Source of the DNA: JAKFYM01 sp964416595
Lineage (GTDB): Bacteria; Bdellovibrionota; UBA1018; CAIPTA01
NCBI GenBank assembly: GCA_964416595.1
Contig: CAYQES010000029.1
Coordinates: 1 to 35,458, forward strand
DNA length: 35,458 nt
Direction of reading: 5' to 3'
The position numbers were made by a program, and so were the translations under genes. The notes beneath the pieces are model-generated. The model was not told the DNA's origin and made no database searches. It worked only from the letters and a program-made list of their open reading frames with translations. Below are positions 6,538 to 13,348 of this stretch, piece after piece; position 1 is the stretch's first letter, and the number at the start of each line of letters is the position of its first letter.

Positions 6538-7063
6538 GTTTTACTCCAAAAATTTTTCGGATGGTTTCGTAGCCTCGGTGCGCGGTTGCCTTAACCGCGC
6601 TTTCGCTCATCTTTAGCTGGATGGAAACATCCCTGATGCTTAGGTCCTGAATTTTCAGGAGCTCTATTATTTTTCTTTGAGGCCCAGGCAGTTTGCTAAC
6701 GGCGGTGAGTAGGGTGGTCGCGGATTCTAGTTCGCTCACAGAATTTGCGAGCTCTCTCTTTAAGTTCGCCTCTCCACGTTCCCGTCTGCGTTGCTGGCGG
6801 AAATAATCCAGCATTCTGTTTTCGCAAATGGCATAGAGCCAAGGTGCCAGCGGACGCTCTGGTCGATAAGTATGGCGCGAGCGATGGATGGAAATCAGAG
6901 TTTCCTGCAGCACGTCCTCGGCTCCCGAGATATCCATTCTCTTCAATAAAAATGCACGTAGCACTACGGATGTTTCCCGTAAGAAACTCTCGTAGGCTGT
7001 CTTATTCCCCGCCTGTGCCTGCCGCAGAAGTGCAGACAATTCACTTTCTAGTTTTGAGTCCAA
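6527..7063 (-). CDS. ECF sigma factor of the SigF (NrsF-linked) type
   Basis: This encodes 178 residues with only sigma regions 2 and 4. Region 2 (about 22-90) shows FLKRMDISGAEDVLQETLIS and RPLAPWLYAICENRMLDYFR. Region 4 (about 120-170) contains the helix-turn-helix LSIRDVSIQLKMSESAVKAT. The start is a TTG preceded by a strong purine-rich site (GGAAAGGAAAGAG). It sits first in an operon with the anti-sigma gene and is divergent from a secreted HAD gene. The shared upstream palindrome carries a GTAACC-N16-CGCA element in each direction, which fits autoregulation and control of the HAD gene. Confidence 0.88.
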   Translation of the reverse strand: MDSKLESELSALLRQAQAGNKTAYESFLRETSVVLRAFLLKRMDISGAEDVLQETLISIHRSRHTYRPERPLAPWLYAICENRMLDYFRQQRRRERGEANLKRELANSVSELESATTLLTAVSKLPGPQRKIIELLKIQDLSIRDVSIQLKMSESAVKATAHRGYETIRKIFGVKREN

Positions 7064-7085
7064 CTCTTTCCTTTCCTCTACCCAA

Positions 7086-7144
7086 TGCGCTCGAAGGAGA
7101 TAAGTGGTTACAAAATTTGTAACCGTTTTTCCGGTAGCAACGCA
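7086..7144. promoter_or_regulatory. Symmetric divergent ECF promoter pair on one palindrome
   Basis: GGTTACAAA-A-TTTGTAACC (7106-7124) is a perfect 19-base palindrome. On the plus strand GTAACC (7119-7124) is followed after exactly 16 bases by CGCA (7141-7144). On the minus strand GTAACC (7111-7106) is followed after exactly 16 bases by CGCA (7089-7086). The reported Caulobacter SigF promoter, as I recall it, is GTAACC-N16-CGAA, so both arms look like promoters of this sigma factor, serving its own operon and the HAD gene. Confidence 0.75.
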
Positions 7145-7177
7145 GTAAGTGCTGAGTCTAATAACAGGAGAATTTTC

Positions 7178-7933
7178 ATGTTGAAATTAATATCCTTTTT
7201 GGTGATTTTATTCGCAGGGTCAATTGGAACCGAGGTCCATGCCAAAGGTCTACAGCCGCGCTTTAAAGCTGTAGCCTTTGACTATTTCGTGATTTTTAAC
7301 CCTAATTCCGTGGTGGAAGAGGTGGAGAAGGTTTTTCCAGGGAGGGGCCTGGAATTCACAAAGGCGTGGCGGAGCAAGCAGTTTGAGTATGGATTTCTAC
7401 GATCGATCACCAATCGCCATGCAGATTTTTTTTCTGTAACCGGAGATGCTCTAGATTATACCGCCAAAATAATGCAGCTGAGGCTTACTCCTTTAAACCG
7501 TGCAACGCTGCTTAGCTTATACCTAAAGTTGAAGCCATGGCCAGATGCGGTGGAGGCCCTAAAAAAGCTCAGAGCAAACGGGATTCGAATCATCACGATT
7601 GCGAACTTTAGCCAGAAAATGCTAGTTGCCAATGCAGAAAATGCGGGAATTACGAACTTGTTTGATGAGCTGCTGAGCACGGAGGTGAATGGCACCTATA
7701 AGCCAGATCCCAAGGCGTATGCGTTGGGAGCGAAGAGGTTGGGTCTCAAAAAGAGTGAGATCGCATTCGCGGCTTTTGGTGGATGGGATGCCTACGGCGC
7801 TAAAAGCTACGGTTATTCAACCTACTGGGTAAACCGATTTAACCTTCCTGCAGAGAGGCTTGGGATTCAAACGGACGGCACATCTACTGACATAGAGGGT
7901 TTGCTGGTTTTTATTTTGGGAAAACAGAATTGA
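7178..7933 (+). CDS. Exported HAD-fold hydrolase, haloacid dehalogenase type II-like
   Basis: This encodes 251 residues with a Sec signal peptide (cleavage after VHA, residue 22). The rest follows (S)-2-haloacid dehalogenases: the nucleophile Asp35 in AFDYF, IITIANFSQKM for motif II, TYKPDPKAY with the motif III lysine, and AFGGWDAYGAKSYGYSTYWVNR-type motif IV (quoted in part). Motif I is degenerate, since the usual GT after the Asp is replaced (FDYFVIF), and the motif IV Asn is Gly. The true substrate may therefore differ. Export is unusual for this fold. The ATG at 7178 was chosen for its signal peptide and the ACAGGAG ribosome site. The upstream promoter suggests membership in the sigma factor's regulon. 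Confidence 0.8.
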   Translation: MLKLISFLVILFAGSIGTEVHAKGLQPRFKAVAFDYFVIFNPNSVVEEVEKVFPGRGLEFTKAWRSKQFEYGFLRSITNRHADFFSVTGDALDYTAKIMQLRLTPLNRATLLSLYLKLKPWPDAVEALKKLRANGIRIITIANFSQKMLVANAENAGITNLFDELLSTEVNGTYKPDPKAYALGAKRLGLKKSEIAFAAFGGWDAYGAKSYGYSTYWVNRFNLPAERLGIQTDGTSTDIEGLLVFILGKQN

Positions 7934-7969
7934 TAAGGCGCAAGTTGATTGTAGAGGAAGGATGGGTGG

Positions 7970-7995
7970 AAAAAATCGCACGAGGCGATTTTTTT
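7970..7995 (+). terminator. Intrinsic terminator after HAD gene
   Basis: AAAAAATCGC pairs with GCGATTTTTT around an ACGAG loop, giving a ten-base stem that runs into seven Ts. It lies 37 bases past the HAD stop codon. Confidence 0.85.
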
Positions 7996-8127
7996 ATGGA
8001 GCGAATCGTAGAGTATGATGAGTGAATTCCCACCCGCAAGGGATGAGAGCCACAACAAGTATTTATGGTTTGAAATAGGATCTAAAAAGACGTCGAGAAT
8101 TCAATCTAAATCCAGGGGGGCAATAGA

Positions 8128-8186
8128 TTCTATGTGGCTTGGCTCGCTAAATTTTCGATTCTGTTTCAGGTTGGATCCACATAGAA
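8128..8186. repeat. Ten-bp inverted repeat upstream of GNAT gene
   Basis: TTCTATGTGG (8128-8137) and CCACATAGAA (8177-8186) are exact reverse complements 39 bases apart, 20 bases before the acetyltransferase start. It may be an operator pair or a leader hairpin; nothing identifies the regulator. Confidence 0.45.
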
Positions 8187-8205
8187 ACGATGTAATATAG
8201 AAAAT

Positions 8206-8667
8206 ATGAGTCAATGCACAATAGAAGATCTGTTGGATCATCCTGGGCTTATTCCAGTGGTTATAGCGTGGATCCAAGGTCAATGGCCCAAAGAGTGGCA
8301 GTCTTTGGAGTCCGTAAAAGCAAGGCTATTAGGAAGCCACAATCCTAATCAATTGCCATTAGCATTGATTGCTTTGGATGCTAAAGCAACACCAGTGGGT
8401 TACGTTTCTCTCATTCAATTAACTCTCAAGGAGGCTAAGGGCCAGCAATACTGGGTCGATGGTTTGTATGTCGAAGTAACCCAACGTGGCCATGGTCTCG
8501 GATCGAAATTACTGCAAGCTGCGACCAGTCGAGCAAAAAATCTTGGGCTGGATCATTTATCCGCCTATACGACATCCATTTCACTTTACGCCAGAAATGG
8601 ATGGTCAGTTCTCCCTGGCCAAGATGAATCAGCATCTGGCCCAATCATAATGCGAAAATCTCTATGA
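8206..8667 (+). CDS. GNAT-family N-acetyltransferase
   Basis: This encodes 153 residues in one GNAT domain. Strand 4 (WVDGLYVEVTQ) leads into the acetyl-CoA pyrophosphate loop (QRGHGLGSKLL, about 93-103, fitting Q/R-x-x-G-x-G/A), and the end shows the common ISLYARNGW motif of the C-terminal half. The substrate is unknown; similar stand-alone genes acetylate small amines or antibiotics. The ribosome site is poor (tagaaaat), so translation may be weak or the leader inverted repeat may matter. A copy of the dispersed repeat lies about 135 bases downstream. Confidence 0.85.
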   Translation: MSQCTIEDLLDHPGLIPVVIAWIQGQWPKEWQSLESVKARLLGSHNPNQLPLALIALDAKATPVGYVSLIQLTLKEAKGQQYWVDGLYVEVTQRGHGLGSKLLQAATSRAKNLGLDHLSAYTTSISLYARNGWSVLPGQDESASGPIIMRKSL

Positions 8668-8991
8668 TAGGTTTCTTGGTAGAATGAAAAGATTAAAAAT
8701 GAGAGTGCCTTCGAAGATTTCTTGAAACAAATGAGTCTTTATTCTAACGATCAGACCCTTCGTTCAGAGAGATGTTTGTGCCTCGAGAAGTAGGGCGGAT
8801 TGGGTGCAAACTTCGCCCCACCACCTCACCAATTGATAGTAAGTAGGATCCATGATCAAACTAAACGCGGGTAAGCCGATTTTATGTAGAAGTGGCTAGA
8901 TGGTAGGCGTGAGGGTTGCCGCCCAGCAATTTATGAGCAAAATTACCTGATTCCGTGAGGCTCGGAATCTATAGAAATCCGATAGAGTTGC
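8668..8991. other. Intergenic region with repeat copy c and small hairpin
   Basis: There is no gene here that I can support. It holds dispersed repeat copy c (8802-8851) and a short hairpin, GATTCCG / CGGAATC (8949-8955 with 8963-8969), just before the next start. The remainder shows no clear structure. Confidence 0.6.
8802..8851. repeat. Dispersed intergenic repeat, copy c
   Basis: The segment gggtgcaaacttcgcccc (from 8802), then accacctcaccaattgatag and taagtaggatcc, aligns along its length to copy b and in its last part to copy a. Confidence 0.65.
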
Positions 8992-10401
8992 ATGCGGTTT
9001 TTGATTTTTTTTGCACTCTTTCTTTCAGGGTTCGCACTAGCGGATTCCGATTGGAAGCCAAAATATATAAATCTCGAGCAGACGCTATTTGGCATTGAAT
9101 ATACATTCCAAGACCAAGCAATGGTGGATGAGCCCGGGCGCATGACGCTTGAGACTCCACATAAGCGTGAGCGTTTTAATATTTTTCGCGATGCTTATGT
9201 GCGCGAGCTTGGAGTCGATAGCTCTGCTTTAGGAACCACTGGCAGCATTGGATTTAAACCGGGAAATACAATTTCAGTTCCTGGCGATGGTAAACACGTC
9301 ATCAATATGGAGCCTGTCACGATTGAGGTAAATACCACTCCAAAAACTTATGGCGAAATCGTGCCCTCGGCGGAAAAGATTTATCGGGCTTCGCGAGAGG
9401 CAAATCTCGTACCTTATGTTCAACCGGCGGCCGAGCGGTCGGGAATGGGTCATATTCATGTGGGGGGTAAATCTTTAGGAGCATCGCCGATGTACAAAAA
9501 TCCCAATCTCCTGCGAAATCTGATGGTGTATCTGCACAAGCATCCCGCAGTGCTTTGGGGATTTGCCGAAGCCTATGATATTGGCTTGAATAGCAATATT
9601 GAGACTTTTCACGAACCCGCACGGCAAGAAGCCTTTGCCCGTGCCATAAAAAAATTTGATGACTGGTATAAGCATTCCTTAAATACGGGCGGCGATTTAA
9701 GAGATGGTTTGCGGCAGTTCTTAAAATTTCTTTCTGTGGAGGATAAAAGCCACGGCTTTTTTAAGCACTATCGCTACATAAATCTTGAACATCTGCGGGC
9801 GTTGGCGGATCAAGCAGCTCCCTTGGATCCGAGATTAGCGGGGAAATATACAGTTGAGTTCCGCAATTTTCGACCGCCATCTAGTCCCTTGCATGCAAAG
9901 GCCAATGCGGATTTATTATTGGGACTAATGGACCATCTATCAAAGCCTGGCTACCTTGAGCCTTTTGAAAGGATCGACCCTGCTGCTTATGATCGCTTTC
10001 ACTCTGCCACTAAGGTGGCCGCCGATTGGGAGAGGGTGAAAGCTGACCTGCCCAATTACAATCTCCTTTGGGACGATATGGTGAAGGAATATGTGCAAGT
10101 GCAACAGAGTGTGGAAGCGGTGAGAGCCTCACTGCCTGAAGGCACGTTGGCTGATATCTATCCTGCCTTTTCTCGCAAAGACGACAAAGGCACAAAGTTT
10201 GAACTTCGCATTCCGGGTGAAAACAGGGAGCAGCCCAAATTCTCCCTTGAAGGAAAAGAGTTATCTTGGGAGCGAGTGAAGGTGGGCAAGGAGCACTACT
10301 GGATTGCCACATTCGATGCAAAAGGGCCAGAACTCACTGCCAAAGAGGTGCGAGCTTGGAGCTCACCGGAGCGCTGCATGCGCTGGTTTAGGGCTTTATA
10401 A
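8992..10401 (+). CDS. Secreted amidoligase-like (glutamine-synthetase-fold) protein
   Basis: This encodes 469 residues with a signal peptide (cleavage after ALA, residue 17). Spaced motifs resemble the carboxylate-amine ligase / amidoligase superfamily: GIEYTF with Glu36, EPVTIEVNTTP (107-117) with two acidic residues as in the metal-binding 'E-x-V-T/S-P' strand, GMGHIHVGG (H154, H156), and VEFRNFRPP (E289, R291). These enzymes use ATP to join carboxylates to amines, for example in peptide tagging or cell-wall-like bonds. ATP is absent from the periplasm, so an exported member is odd and may have lost ATP use or may cross-link by another route. The family call rests on motif order only. Neighbours give no further clue. 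Confidence 0.6.
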   Translation: MRFLIFFALFLSGFALADSDWKPKYINLEQTLFGIEYTFQDQAMVDEPGRMTLETPHKRERFNIFRDAYVRELGVDSSALGTTGSIGFKPGNTISVPGDGKHVINMEPVTIEVNTTPKTYGEIVPSAEKIYRASREANLVPYVQPAAERSGMGHIHVGGKSLGASPMYKNPNLLRNLMVYLHKHPAVLWGFAEAYDIGLNSNIETFHEPARQEAFARAIKKFDDWYKHSLNTGGDLRDGLRQFLKFLSVEDKSHGFFKHYRYINLEHLRALADQAAPLDPRLAGKYTVEFRNFRPPSSPLHAKANADLLLGLMDHLSKPGYLEPFERIDPAAYDRFHSATKVAADWERVKADLPNYNLLWDDMVKEYVQVQQSVEAVRASLPEGTLADIYPAFSRKDDKGTKFELRIPGENREQPKFSLEGKELSWERVKVGKEHYWIATFDAKGPELTAKEVRAWSSPERCMRWFRAL

Positions 10402-10777
10402 GCTGGCCCCTTTAATTGTTGATGGAAATTTAAAATAGAGAAAATAAGCTCTTAGCTCGGGCTTTTAGAAGGGCATTTTCGATCTCTTAAAAAAATCACA
10501 CATAAATTTATTTTCACAATAAAATTCAAATGGTTATATAAATTCATCCCCAATTAATTGGGGCCACTTTAACGCAGTCAAAAACCGACTATTTTTTCTT
10601 GGAAATAGTGCAAAATTGGACAGAAAAAAATTGAAATAGGTGCCCTTGACATCTTTTTAGCCGAAACCATCTCATAAAATATAGGAAGCCAGGAAGGCTT
10701 TCTGAATAGATAAAAATCCCAGGTTATTTCCTCGTCATTTTGGAGGCGACGCAGGAGAGCGAAAGGAGGCTATCTGC
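10402..10777. other. AT-rich intergenic region before stress cluster
   Basis: No gene is seen. It contains a perfect 16-base palindrome, CCCCAATTAATTGGGG (10548-10563), a weak hairpin AGTC...GACT followed by ATTTTTT that could end the upstream gene, and a candidate heat-shock promoter near 10645. Confidence 0.55.
10645..10676 (+). promoter_or_regulatory. Candidate sigma-32-like promoter
   Basis: CTTGACA (10645-10651) followed after 15 bases by CCATCTCA (10667-10674) resembles heat-shock promoters (CTTGAA, then CCCCAT-T). The downstream genes encode two Hsp20 proteins, which is why I prefer this reading. A housekeeping promoter (TTGACA with a distant TAAAAT) would need an over-long spacer. 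Confidence 0.35.
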
Positions 10778-11071
10778 ATGGTTGCGAAAATGAAGCTCAG
10801 AGACTTTTACCCGGTCTTATTATTTATTGCACTACTCTTTACAGGTGGACTCGTAAGGGCAAGCAACTACGATTACGCGGTTAACTCTACAGAGTGGAGC
10901 AAAATCATCGATCATGACAAGGCCATGGGTTCCTGTAAGGACAGTTGGCGGTCGCTTATGATCGATCCTTCTTGCAAAGATCAACGCGAGAATGAAGTTA
11001 TCTCCCCAGTATTCCAGTGGGAGGACTTTCGCCCGCGGCTTTCGCAGGTGGGTAAATTAACAAACTACTAA
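10778..11071 (+). CDS. Small exported protein, unknown
   Basis: This encodes 97 residues with an N-terminal hydrophobic signal (FYPVLLFIALLFTGGLVRA). The mature part is about 69 residues, hydrophilic, with two cysteines (GSCKDSW and DPSCKDQ) that could form a disulfide. A strong ribosome site (AAAGGAGG) precedes the ATG. It is first in a run of closely spaced genes leading to Hsp20, so it may be co-expressed under stress. The family is not recognised. Confidence 0.6.
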   Translation: MVAKMKLRDFYPVLLFIALLFTGGLVRASNYDYAVNSTEWSKIIDHDKAMGSCKDSWRSLMIDPSCKDQRENEVISPVFQWEDFRPRLSQVGKLTNY

Positions 11072-11085
11072 ATTAAGGGGGGCTT

Positions 11086-11301
11086 ATGTACAGAAGAAAT
11101 TCTACGCGCATAGGAATATCTCCCATGCGCGCTCGCAAGAGCAAACGAATCAAATGCTGCAATATTTGCGGAAACACATTTCGCGCGCGTTCCTTGTTTC
11201 AGCGATTTTGCCATCGTTGCAAAGAAAGTGAGGAGATATTGCGTTTTGTAGATTGGTTGCCTGAGTTGGACAACTCATTGGTAGCAAGGACATCAGCATA
11301 A
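11086..11301 (+). CDS. Small zinc-ribbon-like basic protein
   Basis: This encodes 71 residues. The N-terminal third is very basic (RRNSTRIGISPMRARKSKR). A four-cysteine cluster follows, CNICGNTF and FCHRCKE, the spacing of a zinc ribbon or knuckle. It starts 14 bases after the previous stop with a G-rich ribosome site. The basic tail and zinc site suggest RNA or DNA binding, but no family is certain. Confidence 0.6.
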   Translation: MYRRNSTRIGISPMRARKSKRIKCCNICGNTFRARSLFQRFCHRCKESEEILRFVDWLPELDNSLVARTSA

Positions 11302-11319
11302 AACAGAAGGAGGAAAAAA

Positions 11320-11646
11320 ATGGAGCACTTCAACTTCAAGGGGTTCGACCCAAGTGAATCGCTAAAAGCAAAATCCTATCGGAGTCTCGAAAAGATCGTA
11401 AACCGCGCGCCCAGCGATGCGAGCGTGGTCGCTGTACTAGAGAAGGGCAGAGATCTATTTCATTGTTCCATTGAGGTAGTTTCGAGCGGTTTTCCGTTTT
11501 CAGTATCGACGACGCACAGATTCGCCGATATTGCCCTTGATAAGGCAGAGCTTGCGGCGCTTCGAAAGTTGGACCGTTGGTGCAACTCCCATTTTGTCAG
11601 AGCCGAGGACGCGCCCATGCGGGCTCCATTTAGGATGGCCACCTAG
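11320..11646 (+). CDS. HPF/RaiA-like ribosome-associated stress protein
   Basis: This encodes 108 residues. The pattern matches the ribosome hibernation factor fold: an opening strand and helix (SESLKAKSYRSLEKIV), a strand VVAVLEKGRDLFHCSIEVV, and a last helix with the typical 'FADIALDKAELAALRKLDRW' composition (HPF: '..AID.....L..QL.K'). HPF proteins bind the 30S decoding site and silence ribosomes. This copy is slightly divergent, and its basic patch is smaller than in true HPF. It has an excellent ribosome site (AAGGAGG) and sits directly before hsp20, which fits a stress operon. Confidence 0.65.
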   Translation: MEHFNFKGFDPSESLKAKSYRSLEKIVNRAPSDASVVAVLEKGRDLFHCSIEVVSSGFPFSVSTTHRFADIALDKAELAALRKLDRWCNSHFVRAEDAPMRAPFRMAT

Positions 11647-11720
11647 GTCTCTTGACAACAAAAAAAGTGAAACTATTTTTTTTATTAGAAGCAACAACTA
11701 CTTTAAAAGGAGGAATCTAT

Positions 11721-12257
11721 ATGAACTATCTAGCTAGAAAAAATGATCTTTGGAATCCTCTTGCCGATCTTCGTCGCGAGATGGATTCCGTATTAGACAA
11801 CTTCTTCACACCCACAGTGAATCGTAGTTGGCGGGAGTTCGAACAAGTATGGGCTCCGGCATGCGAGGTGGCTGAGGAGGGGGGTCACTATCTTATGTCC
11901 CTAGAGATGCCCGGAATCCCTAAGGAAGAAATTAAGGTGGAGGTTGCCGATAATACCATTACTGTATCCGGGGAGCGGCACGCAAAAGATGAGAAGAAAG
12001 AAGGCGGCACCTGGTACGGAGAAAGACGCTATGGAAAGTTCACGCGCTCTTTCACTTTGCCTGCCGGTATCGATGCCGAAAAAATTGAGGCCAACTATCA
12101 AGATGGTGTGCTTAGCCTGATGGTGCCTAAGGCCGAGTCTGCTAAACCCCGCCAGATTAAGATTGGCAGCAACACGGGCTTCTTCGGAAAGCTCTTTGGA
12201 GAATCCGGAAAGTCAGAGGAGGAAAAATCCTCTGAAGCGAAGGTGAAAATCGCATAA
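11721..12257 (+). CDS. Hsp20/alpha-crystallin small heat shock protein
   Basis: This encodes 178 residues. A short N-terminal arm (NPLADLRREMDSVLDNFF) is typical of bacterial class-A Hsp20. The alpha-crystallin domain (about 45-140) shows YLMSLEMPGIPKEEIKVEV, ITVSGERH, RRYGKFTRSFTLPAGID and the terminal A-x-x-x-x-G-V-L strand (ANYQDGVLSLMVPK). A charged tail (GKSEEEKSSEAKVKIA) follows the usual I-x-I-like anchor (IKI). It binds unfolding proteins in the cytosol. ATG 11721 was chosen because AAAAGGAGG lies eight bases upstream; the longer frame from 11652 lacks such a site. Confidence 0.93.
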   Translation: MNYLARKNDLWNPLADLRREMDSVLDNFFTPTVNRSWREFEQVWAPACEVAEEGGHYLMSLEMPGIPKEEIKVEVADNTITVSGERHAKDEKKEGGTWYGERRYGKFTRSFTLPAGIDAEKIEANYQDGVLSLMVPKAESAKPRQIKIGSNTGFFGKLFGESGKSEEEKSSEAKVKIA

Positions 12258-12343
12258 ATCGGTTGTGGCGTATGCTGATCACTAGGTACGCCGAAAGAGT
12301 CCGGGGCATTTTCCCTTGGACACAAAACTGCGGCTTAGCCGCT

Positions 12344-12376
12344 CCTCCGCCCACGGAATGTGGGCGGAGGGTTCTT
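12344..12376 (+). terminator. Strong hairpin after hsp20
   Basis: CCTCCGCCCAC (12344-12354) pairs perfectly with GTGGGCGGAGG (12360-12370) around GGAAT, followed by GTTCTTAATTTTATTT. It probably ends or attenuates the first part of the cluster. Confidence 0.75.
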
Positions 12377-12411
12377 AATTTTATTTGAATGGATTCAAAG
12401 GAGGTTAAGGC

Positions 12412-12666
12412 ATGAGTATGCTTGCGATAATTGTAGCTATCTTAATTGGAGCACCGATACTGTGCGCGATCTGTGTTCTTTTGGCGTTAGTTCCATTTTT
12501 TCTTTTAGGTCTGGTCGGATTGGCCGCTTCGAAATTCGGCGGCAGTAACACGTCGTCAAAGTCGAGTTCTGAGTCACGCGACAGCATGTCGGACTTCCCG
12601 CCCGGTATTCGCTTCCGCATCAGAAACGGTACGCCGTTATATGGGCGAAATGCGAGAGCAATGTGA
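12412..12666 (+). CDS. Small membrane protein, unknown, coupled to anchored Hsp20
   Basis: This encodes 84 residues. The first 45 are strongly hydrophobic (one long or two short helices, LAIIVAILIGAPILCAICVL then FFLLGLVGLAA); the rest is a serine-rich, charged tail. A good ribosome site (AAAGGAGG) precedes the ATG. Its stop lies one base before the best start of the next gene, so the two are likely translated together. It could be a membrane partner of the anchored Hsp20. The family is not recognised. Confidence 0.6.
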   Translation: MSMLAIIVAILIGAPILCAICVLLALVPFFLLGLVGLAASKFGGSNTSSKSSSESRDSMSDFPPGIRFRIRNGTPLYGRNARAM

Positions 12667-12667
12667 T

Positions 12668-13288
12668 ATGTGGAGCAAATTTAAAATTCCAGTAATTGCG
12701 CTGCTTAGCGCAGCTTTGGGGGCCACAGGTGTGTTGCTTTATAACCATCATGGGAAAAAGCCTGAAGCCAATGCCTCAAGCGACGACCATTTCAATTCCA
12801 TTCTTAAGGATCAGCAAAAGCTGTTCAAAAATTTCGACAGCATGTTCGATGACAACTTTTTCCGTCGCGACGATCCCTTTGAGGAGATGAAAAAATTCAG
12901 AAAGCGTCTCATGGGGCAATTCGACCACGGGCGAGATAACCATTTCTCCAGCCCGTTCGACTCCTGGTACGAGGATAAGTTTGGCGGCGGGAACGTAGAG
13001 GATATCAGTAAGCGAGAAGATGAAAAATACGTTTACTATGACATCAAGGTCGCAGGAGTAGACGGCACAAAGGTAAATGCTACGGTGAAAGATGGCTATT
13101 TGACTATCTCGGGAGAGGTAAAGCGTTCGCATGGCGGTGAAACGGACGGCCAGGCGCGGTCTGTTTTTCAGTCTTCCTTTCGGAGAAGTTTCCCGTTACC
13201 TGAAAATGTAGATTGGGAGAAAATGGAAATGAACAGCGAAAAAAATAAGATTGTACTGAAGTTTCCTAAGATTGAGTGGTCTAAGTAG
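12668..13288 (+). CDS. Membrane-anchored (extracytoplasmic) Hsp20-like protein
   Basis: This encodes 206 residues from the ATG at 12668. One N-terminal helix (IPVIALLSAALGATGVLLY) after a basic start (MWSKFK) places the rest outside the cytoplasm. A linker rich in Phe and Asp (FKNFDSMFDDNFFRRDDPF) follows. The alpha-crystallin domain at about 110-205 contains YYDIKVAGVDGTKVNATVKDG, LTISGEV, FRRSFPLPENVDWEKMEM and IVLKFPK (quoted in part). Classical Hsp20s are cytosolic, so this is a periplasm-facing variant. It may protect envelope proteins beside the copper system. It overlaps nothing, but begins one base after the previous stop. Confidence 0.8.
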   Translation: MWSKFKIPVIALLSAALGATGVLLYNHHGKKPEANASSDDHFNSILKDQQKLFKNFDSMFDDNFFRRDDPFEEMKKFRKRLMGQFDHGRDNHFSSPFDSWYEDKFGGGNVEDISKREDEKYVYYDIKVAGVDGTKVNATVKDGYLTISGEVKRSHGGETDGQARSVFQSSFRRSFPLPENVDWEKMEMNSEKNKIVLKFPKIEWSK

Positions 13289-13348
13289 AGTGGGGCGTGC
13301 CAGAGTTCCAACTAAGGTAAGCCTAAAGTTCCACATGTCTTCGCTATA

